This document shows positions 29,101-64,000 of a stretch of 64,000 nucleotides of DNA, one piece after another. How positions within the stretch are numbered: position 1 is the stretch's first letter; each line of letters opens with the position of its first letter. The notes beneath the pieces were generated by a model that was not told where the DNA came from, did no database searches, and worked only from the letters and a program-made list of their open reading frames with translations. The DNA comes from Amorphochlora amoebiformis (lineage: Eukaryota > Cercozoa > Chlorarachniophyceae). The stretch is from NCBI GenBank assembly GCA_054601695.1, contig BAAHQB010000173.1, forward strand, positions 1 through 64,000, read 5' to 3'. A program made the position numbers and the translations under genes.

Positions 29101-29203
29101 TATATTATATTATATTATATTATACATATATATATATATATATATTATATTATATATATATATGTATATGAATTACTTACTTTTATAAAAAAATAGATAT
29201 GTA

Positions 29204-29235
<32 letters not shown>

Positions 29236-29307
29236 GGGTTAGGGTTAGGGTTAGGGTTAGGGTTAGGGTTATGGTTAGGGTTAGGGTTATATATATATAT
29301 ATATTGG

Positions 29308-29347
<40 letters not shown>

Positions 29348-29386
29348 ATATATGTGTGTATGTATATATATATATATACATAGATT

Positions 29387-29469
<83 letters not shown>

Positions 29470-29881
29470 TATATATATATTATGTGTGTGTATTATATAT
29501 ATATATATGTATGTATATATATATATATATATATAATATATATGTATATATATATATATATATGTATGTATATAAATATATATAAATAAAAATAATACGT
29601 ATGATATTTAGATATATGTACATAATGCAATCTGGTAGAAAGCGATCTATAACATAAGTAAAGTGTAATATCAAATAATTAATGTTATATAATCGTTTGA
29701 ACACAACTTTTTATATTAATATAAAGTGTGTATGATACTAAGGTAAATTATGATATTATTTGCATAACTAAGATATAATAGGATACCCTATTGGTATTAC
29801 ACACACACACACACACGTATATATGCAACTATGTACAAATGTATATATATATATATATATACACTATATATTATATATATA

Positions 29882-29930
<49 letters not shown>

Positions 29931-30113
29931 GTTATATATTAGATACATTTGTTCGAGATAGATCTATAATATCGAATATGAAAGAAGGCGGAAGAAAAGT
30001 ATACAAGTGATTGGAGTACATCACCTCTCATCCATGCTCGCGCTACTTTTCAAATCTCCAGGCGGCCCAGGAGGGGGGGGAGGGGGCGGCGGGGGGGGGG
30101 GAGGGGAGGCGTC
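29041..30113. other. Upstream region of the FKBP gene, with a TTAGGG tract
   Basis: No supported exon. It holds (TA)n tracts, (TTATA)n near 29100, and at 29237-29287 eight TTAGGG-type hexamers (one TTATGG) embedded between TA repeats. About 29600-29780 is AT-rich unique DNA, and about 30060-30110 is a G-rich tract. A targeting exon for the FKBP protein could be hidden here. Confidence 0.6.
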
Positions 30114-32463
<2,350 letters not shown>

Positions 32464-32988
32464 CCTCCAGAAACATCTATGAGAGTCTGTTTTAGGTGGT
32501 TCATGAGTTCGCTGTATACGGATGTGACAAAGATGTTACCGCGGCACCGACGCCTCAGCTCTCAACCCGAGAATTTCGGGAAATCACTAACGCGAAGAAA
32601 TGTAAAAAGTAAATCCTGAAGAAAACCTCGGCTCGAATGGGAGGATTGGATGGTCAAACTCGGAAACATTCCCGGGGTTCTCCCTGCGTATTTAAAAGCT
32701 ATTTCCTTGCATCAATTCTGGCGTGCGCATGTATATATGTGCTCCTCTACAACCAGACTTATTTCAACCTCGAAGGTTGTCCGATTATCCCAAAATTAAT
32801 TGTTTCGCACACCTACATATTCATCGACCTAGCCACCCCAATTTTATGTTTTACTCTTCTCGCCAGGCGTCCCCGTAGCCCTTCGCGTCTCTCAACCCAT
32901 CAGAAGTCCCTCCTACGCTCTGCCAAGTGATCATTCGAGATTCAACGCCGTAGGGCATGTGGATACTCGCGTGGTGGGCGCGTGCCAG
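32464..32988 (+). other. Head-to-head gap with a 97-residue ORF
   Basis: Divergent region between the small membrane protein gene and HINT. A plus-strand ATG ORF at 32637-32930 encodes two hydrophobic segments (SYFLASILACACIYVLLY; FIDLATPILCFTLLA) and a basic tail. It could be a small gene, a 5' exon of HINT, or chance. No splice phase linked it to the HINT frame. Confidence 0.3.
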
Positions 32989-36842
<3,854 letters not shown>

Positions 36843-37535
36843 CATAACCTAAGTGTAGGCAATCATTATGAAGGTTGATGACATAACCTGAGAAGAGTGA
36901 TAACATAACTCTAGACAATCAAAACGAACCGGGCATATGCAGATGACATAACAATCATGACGAAGGTTGTAAGTTACTACCGTCTACACTAGTATGTACA
37001 GCGTGTAACTTCACGCCAGTGTCTCGCCAGCAGTCTAGACATCCTTCCGATTGAACCATCTGGCTTTCTCTAGTATCTAGCTATATATGTCGACAAAGAG
37101 CAAAACCCGAAGTAATACTACTAGACTAATCAGTGTATTCAATTTGTGGGCCATATCATGATATACTAGTATACAGCAATATATTAAGCGAAACTTCAAG
37201 CTAGTTTAAGCAGACTTACTCTAGTTACTAGAGTTACTAGACTTATAACTAGGTCATCCACAAATTCTAGATACAGAGAGTAATAGTAATTAAATTTATA
37301 TTCGAGTCTGGAGTTCATAAATTCGGTCCGATTAGTTCTGATCCTCTATAGATCCTGAATACATTTTCCTCGACTCATGCTAGCTATATATAGTATCAGA
37401 GTGTCTAGAGTGCACGTACTCTAGCTGGTTCTAGCCATGGGCATTGATTAATGACCAGTTTCAATTTTAGCAGCAAGCTTTACCAGTCTAGTTGCTCCTT
37501 ACTACTACTAGTACTAGCTTACTACTAGCTGTGCC
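36843..37535. other. Tail-to-tail intergenic region, CTAG-rich
   Basis: Between the HINT stop and the stop of the minus-strand NYN gene. A GATGACATAACC motif recurs four times at 36838-36955. From about 37030 the DNA is rich in CTAG, ACTAGT and TCTAGA. No gene seen. Confidence 0.7.
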
Positions 37536-57366
<19,831 letters not shown>

Positions 57367-57401
57367 GTAGCCGAAACCCCTAACCCAAACCCCTATACAT
57401 A

Positions 57402-57440
57402 CTATGTTCGGATGCATCGAAAACCTTTCGCTGTCAGGTA
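57402..57440 (+). pseudogene. Second copy of a glycosidase-gene exon end with donor
   Basis: TGTTCGGATGCATCGAAAAC then CTTTCGCTGTCAG|GTAAGC repeats the exon end TGTTCGAATACATCGAAAGC then CTTTCGCTGTCAG|GTAGCC at 57333-57372. The copy has the stronger donor, so it might be used. Confidence 0.85.
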
Positions 57441-57469
57441 AGCCAAACCACCAACCCAACCCCTATAAT

Positions 57470-57975
57470 ATGCTTACGCGTATTTGCCCATAGTAAGGGT
57501 ATCGTAATCATAGGCCTAAGCATGTTAGGGCATAGCAATGGAAGCCTACACGTGTTAGCCCATAGAAAGGGTATCCGTATGATAAGCCTAAGCGTGTTAG
57601 GGCATAGTAATGGTAGCCTACGTGTTAGCCCGTAGTAAGGGTATCCGTATGATAAGCCTAAGCATGTTGGTATAGCAATGGTAGCCTACACGTGTTAGGC
57701 CATAGAAAGGGTATCCGTATGATAAGCCTAAGCATATTAGGGCATAGTAATGGTAGCCTACGCGTATTTGCCCATAGAAAGGGTATCCGTATGATACGCC
57801 TAAGCATGTTGGGTATAGCAATGGTAGCCTACACGTGTTAGGCCATAGAAGGGTATCCGTATGATAAGCCTAAGCATGTTGGGGCATAGTAATGGTAGCC
57901 TACACGTGTTAGCCCGTAGTAAGGGTATCCATATGATAAGCCTAAGCATGTTGGTATAGCAATGGTAGCCTACGT
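57470..57975. repeat. About 70-bp minisatellite
   Basis: Seven copies of a unit containing GGTATCCGTATGATAAGCCT, AAGCATGTTAGGGCATAG and GGTAGCCTACACGTGTTAG, in an intron of the glycosidase-like gene. Confidence 0.9.
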
Positions 57976-58037
57976 AGTGTCTGTACCCTAAGCGTAAGTG
58001 TAAGTGTAACAAGCGTAAGTGTAACCATAAGGTCAAG

Positions 58038-60414
<2,377 letters not shown>

Positions 60415-60436
60415 CTGACGGGTCCGATGAATTATA

Positions 60437-61256
60437 AATTACTTGTTGGCTCGATCACACGACTATCTATTCTATAAACTAGATAAATAGCTAGCTAGTA
60501 TCTAGAGTCTAGAGAGTATCAGTCCAAGTTACCTAGGTTACGTTGAGTCATCATGATACTAGTGCTAGCTAGTAGTGATACAATACTCGTACACGATACT
60601 CAGATATCGGATGACATCAACAGCATGTACAGCATGCATGTACGTGTTTCTAAATTTCCATTTTTTTCTTAGATTTGTCTATTTTCTAGAGTTGTTATCG
60701 GACTAGAGCTGCCAGTTCTCGATATATCTAGATATATATCTAGGTTCTATTACTACTACTAGAGTAGTATATATATATGTTGATCATAATAATCGTTCTA
60801 TATAATATAGCTAGATAGAGCTAGAGAGTGTCTAGAGAGTATAACTATACTAGTATAATCACGTACCTCGGTATCTCTAGATCTATCTAAGTCTAGAAGT
60901 GTCTAGAGTGCATGTAGATCAGATCAAAATTCTACTAGTTCTACCATAAGATAATGTGACAATCTAGACAATTTCTAGCGATCGATCAGGATTATCATAA
61001 TTCATGATCTAGTGATAGGCGCGACCAGCGAGCTCGCAATTAATAATTCATTAACTTGCACACCAGGCCCGCGCGCGTGAATTTATCCCTACTAGTCTGG
61101 GCAACCCAGCTACGTTATCTATAAATAGCCTCTCATCGAATAGCCTTGGGTTATCCTGAGGGGGTTTCTCCTGTCCAGAAAGGCGTAAAGCATGTGGGCT
61201 GACTAGCAGATGGAAGATTTGCCGACGATCTGGTCAAAATCGTCGTCTTTAGGTCT
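60437..61256. other. Tail-to-tail intergenic region, CTAG-rich
   Basis: Between the plus-strand glycosidase-like gene and the succinyl-CoA ligase stop. 60470-61020 is dense in CTAG, TCTAGA and ACTAGT with no (TA)n of note. No gene seen. Confidence 0.75.
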
Positions 61257-61404
61257 TTAGGCGAGGCCGGCATCTTTCATCGCCTCAAACATGAGGGCTC
61301 CGATGGTCGCGGGGCTCTCCGATACTCGGACACCCTGAAATGGACAAAAAGTTTGTATTATACATGTGTAGGTGCATATATTACACTCACACATAAATGT
61401 ATAC

Positions 61405-61443
<39 letters not shown>

Positions 61444-61452
61444 TATATTACA

Positions 61453-61494
<42 letters not shown>

Positions 61495-61534
61495 TATGTA
61501 TACATATTATATATATATATATATATATATATAA

Positions 61535-61566
<32 letters not shown>

Positions 61567-61958
61567 CATACATATATACATATATACATATACATATGCA
61601 TACGTAAATGTTAGTGTGTGTTGTAACAAATAATAAAAATGCCCCCAATAACAATACGATAATGCTAGTGACGCTTATATCTCAGTAGTAATGAGTATCA
61701 TATCTCTTACTAGTAATCAGTCATACGAACGAAGAAATAAGATCATTCATCACAATCATTGCGTTACCACTACCGCATAACACAACAGGATTCATATCAA
61801 TACGATAAGATAGCAATATGGTAATATACTATGATAATATACGATATGACAGCAATATGGTAATATACTATGATAATATATACAAGATATACCGCGGCTT
61901 GTAGGGCGGCGATTTTGTCCTTTGCGGCACCCTTCCCTCCCGAGATGATGGCACCTGA

Positions 61959-62000
<42 letters not shown>

Positions 62001-62026
62001 AAATCTATATTTTTATATAATATTGT

Positions 62027-62060
<34 letters not shown>

Positions 62061-62413
62061 TGTATAGATGCACAAAATGTGTATAATATGAATGTGCATT
62101 GTACACACACATGCACACTAACTATGCAAATATACGAAGACACGTGCAAAGGTATAGCTATGACACGTGCTAAGGTATAGTTGTGACACGTGCAAGGATA
62201 TAGTTGTGGCACGTGCAAAGGTACAGTTGTGACACGTGCAAAACACGTGCAAAGGTATAGTTGTGACACGTGCAAGGTATAGTTGTAACACGTGCAATGG
62301 TATAGTTGTAACCCTAACCTGATTACCTCCCGGCAACACTCATGGAAGTCATATATGTATACTTTTATATTTAGATATAATATTATATATATATATATAT
62401 ATATTTATATTGA

Positions 62414-62449
<36 letters not shown>

Positions 62450-62528
62450 AAATATATATATATATTACCGGCGTGCCCCATTCTTCGCCCTGGAGGAGCC
62501 GAGACACCAGCGATGAAACCAACCTTAC

Positions 62529-62615
<87 letters not shown>

Positions 62616-62836
62616 ATGTGTATATATGTGTATATATATTTTGGAGTTACCACGGGCTTGTTCTGCTTGTTGTTCTTTGCAATGAACTCCGCTGTTATAT
62701 CCAAATATATAAATATATTAAACAAATATATATATATATATGTGTATGTATTATTTCATATATGTATGTTTGGACCAGCTTCCTCTTCTGCCTGACCTCC
62801 GATCTCACCGATCATGATGATTCCTAAAAAAGATAC

Positions 62837-62884
<48 letters not shown>

Positions 62885-62983
62885 GTACACATTTTTACAT
62901 AGTTACCTTCGGTCTGTGGATCTTCAAGGAATTTTTCGATACAGTCGACGAAATTTGTACCGTTGAATGGGTCACCTACACAC

Positions 62984-63025
<42 letters not shown>

Positions 63026-63195
63026 TACAAGGTATGTAAATAATACATTTAAATATGTCTGTGTATGTATATTTATCTCCGTCCAATAACCGCTGAATTG
63101 GTCCCTTTTACAAGCACACTACTATAAATTTGCTTATATATACAGATATAATAATATATAATACATATGCACACACACGCACACTCACACATATA

Positions 63196-63237
<42 letters not shown>

Positions 63238-63357
63238 CAAATATATACCTCCGATCCCCACGCATGTCGATTGTCCTGGTGGTGTAATAAATAATACTCA
63301 GTCAAATTCTACAAAATACTATATATATATATATATATATATGTCATACATATATAT

Positions 63358-63411
<54 letters not shown>

Positions 63412-63636
63412 TATACATATGTGTATATTGGTAAATATTGAGTGATAACATATACATATGCATTTACATAGAGAACATACCGAGCCCTGTGGCCGTGGTT
63501 TGGTGGACAGCCTCATACGTGAGCGTTCCAGATCGAGACACTATTCCAATCTTACCGGGTAGGTGGATATATCTGAAATAATATACATCTATATAACACC
63601 AATATATATATATATATATACATATATATACATATG

Positions 63637-63675
<39 letters not shown>

Positions 63676-63806
63676 ACCCAGGCATGATTCCGATCTTGCA
63701 CTCTCCAGGCTTGATGATTCCTGTATAAATGCACAAACACGTAAATACATACATATATTTCATATCTACATCATTTACATATATATGTATATATGGGTGT
63801 GGACGT

Positions 63807-63888
<82 letters not shown>

Positions 63889-63926
63889 CATGCATTATTA
63901 ATGTGGTACCCGGACAGTTTGGTCCG
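61257..63926 (-). CDS. SUCLG1: Succinyl-CoA ligase alpha subunit, 3' part
   Basis: TCA-cycle enzyme subunit, normally mitochondrial. Ten exons, phases continuous: about 63926-63910, 63720-63678, 63572-63481, 63275-63249, 62975-62907, 62823-62776, 62691-62651, 62523-62469, 61954-61893 and 61334-61257 (TAA). The frame follows the family closely: [86 protein letters not shown] with the phosphorylated His, then [14 protein letters not shown]. The 5' exons (CoA-binding domain and targeting peptide) lie beyond the window. Odd: no AG exists on the minus strand between the GPNCPG exon and the window end (at least 70 bases), so that acceptor is non-canonical, misassembled or misplaced. Confidence 0.95.
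62135..62310. repeat. 22-bp minisatellite with CACGTG
   Basis: About eight copies of CACGTGCAAAGGTATAGTTG plus TGA in the SUCLG1 intron before 61954. Each carries the palindrome CACGTG (E-box/G-box type). Confidence 0.9.
63078..63112 (-). pseudogene. Probable relic copy of a SUCLG1 exon start
   Basis: On the minus strand AAAAGGGACCAATTCAGCGG resembles GTAGGTGACCCATTCAACGG at the exon starting 62975 (GDPFNG). It lies in the preceding intron and has no usable donor. Confidence 0.45.
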
Positions 63927-63935
63927 ATAATATAT

Positions 63936-64000
<65 letters not shown>

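Overview
This is a nuclear, intron-rich eukaryotic window that starts in a telomere of the TTAGGG type. CCCTAA repeats interspersed with a CCCGACA variant fill about positions 67-2112. The genes are split into small GT-AG exons whose introns are largely made of (TA)n and other micro- and minisatellites. I rebuilt exon chains by hand from splice sites, phase continuity and family motifs. Two reconstructed proteins carry an ER-type signal peptide followed by an Arg/Ser-rich transit-like segment (the peroxidase-like protein and the NYN protein). The peroxidase-like protein also has a twin-arginine lumen signal, and the FKBP has a twin-Arg plus hydrophobic segment. This suggests a photosynthetic alga with a complex (secondary) plastid. 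A chlorarachniophyte would fit, but I cannot fix the lineage from this window.

Layout: a telomeric array (67-2112); an AT-rich block with a Harbinger/PIF-like DDE transposase and a broken divergent companion ORF (2113-6363); a second telomeric-type block (6364-6630); a class-I-peroxidase-like thylakoid-lumen protein on the minus strand (6929-12695), head-to-head with CDC27/APC3 on the plus strand (12848-18014); an FKBP-type protein on the minus strand (18868-29030); a small membrane protein on the minus strand (30114-32463), head-to-head with a HINT/HIT-family protein on the plus strand (32989-36842); a plastid-targeted NYN-domain protein on the minus strand (37536-46150), head-to-head with a type II membrane, glycosidase-like protein on the plus strand (47180 to at least 57366); and the 3' ten exons of the succinyl-CoA ligase alpha subunit on the minus strand (61257 to the window end). 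Genes mostly alternate head-to-head and tail-to-tail. The tail-to-tail gaps lack (TA)n tracts and are unusually rich in CTAG.

The genes do not form a pathway: cell-cycle (CDC27), TCA cycle (SUCLG1), nucleotide hydrolase (HINT) and three probable plastid proteins sit side by side. No rRNA, tRNA or CRISPR was found.

The most striking pattern is local duplication of splice junctions. At many exons a fragment spanning the acceptor or donor plus a few codons is repeated beside the real exon, as 1-4 extra copies, some decayed. Clear cases are FKBP exons 5, 6 and 10, HINT exons 2 and 4, NYN exon 3 and one glycosidase exon; weaker cases are FKBP exon 11, NYN exon 5 and SUCLG1. Telomere-like repeats also sit inside introns, at splice sites, and once in frame inside a coding exon.
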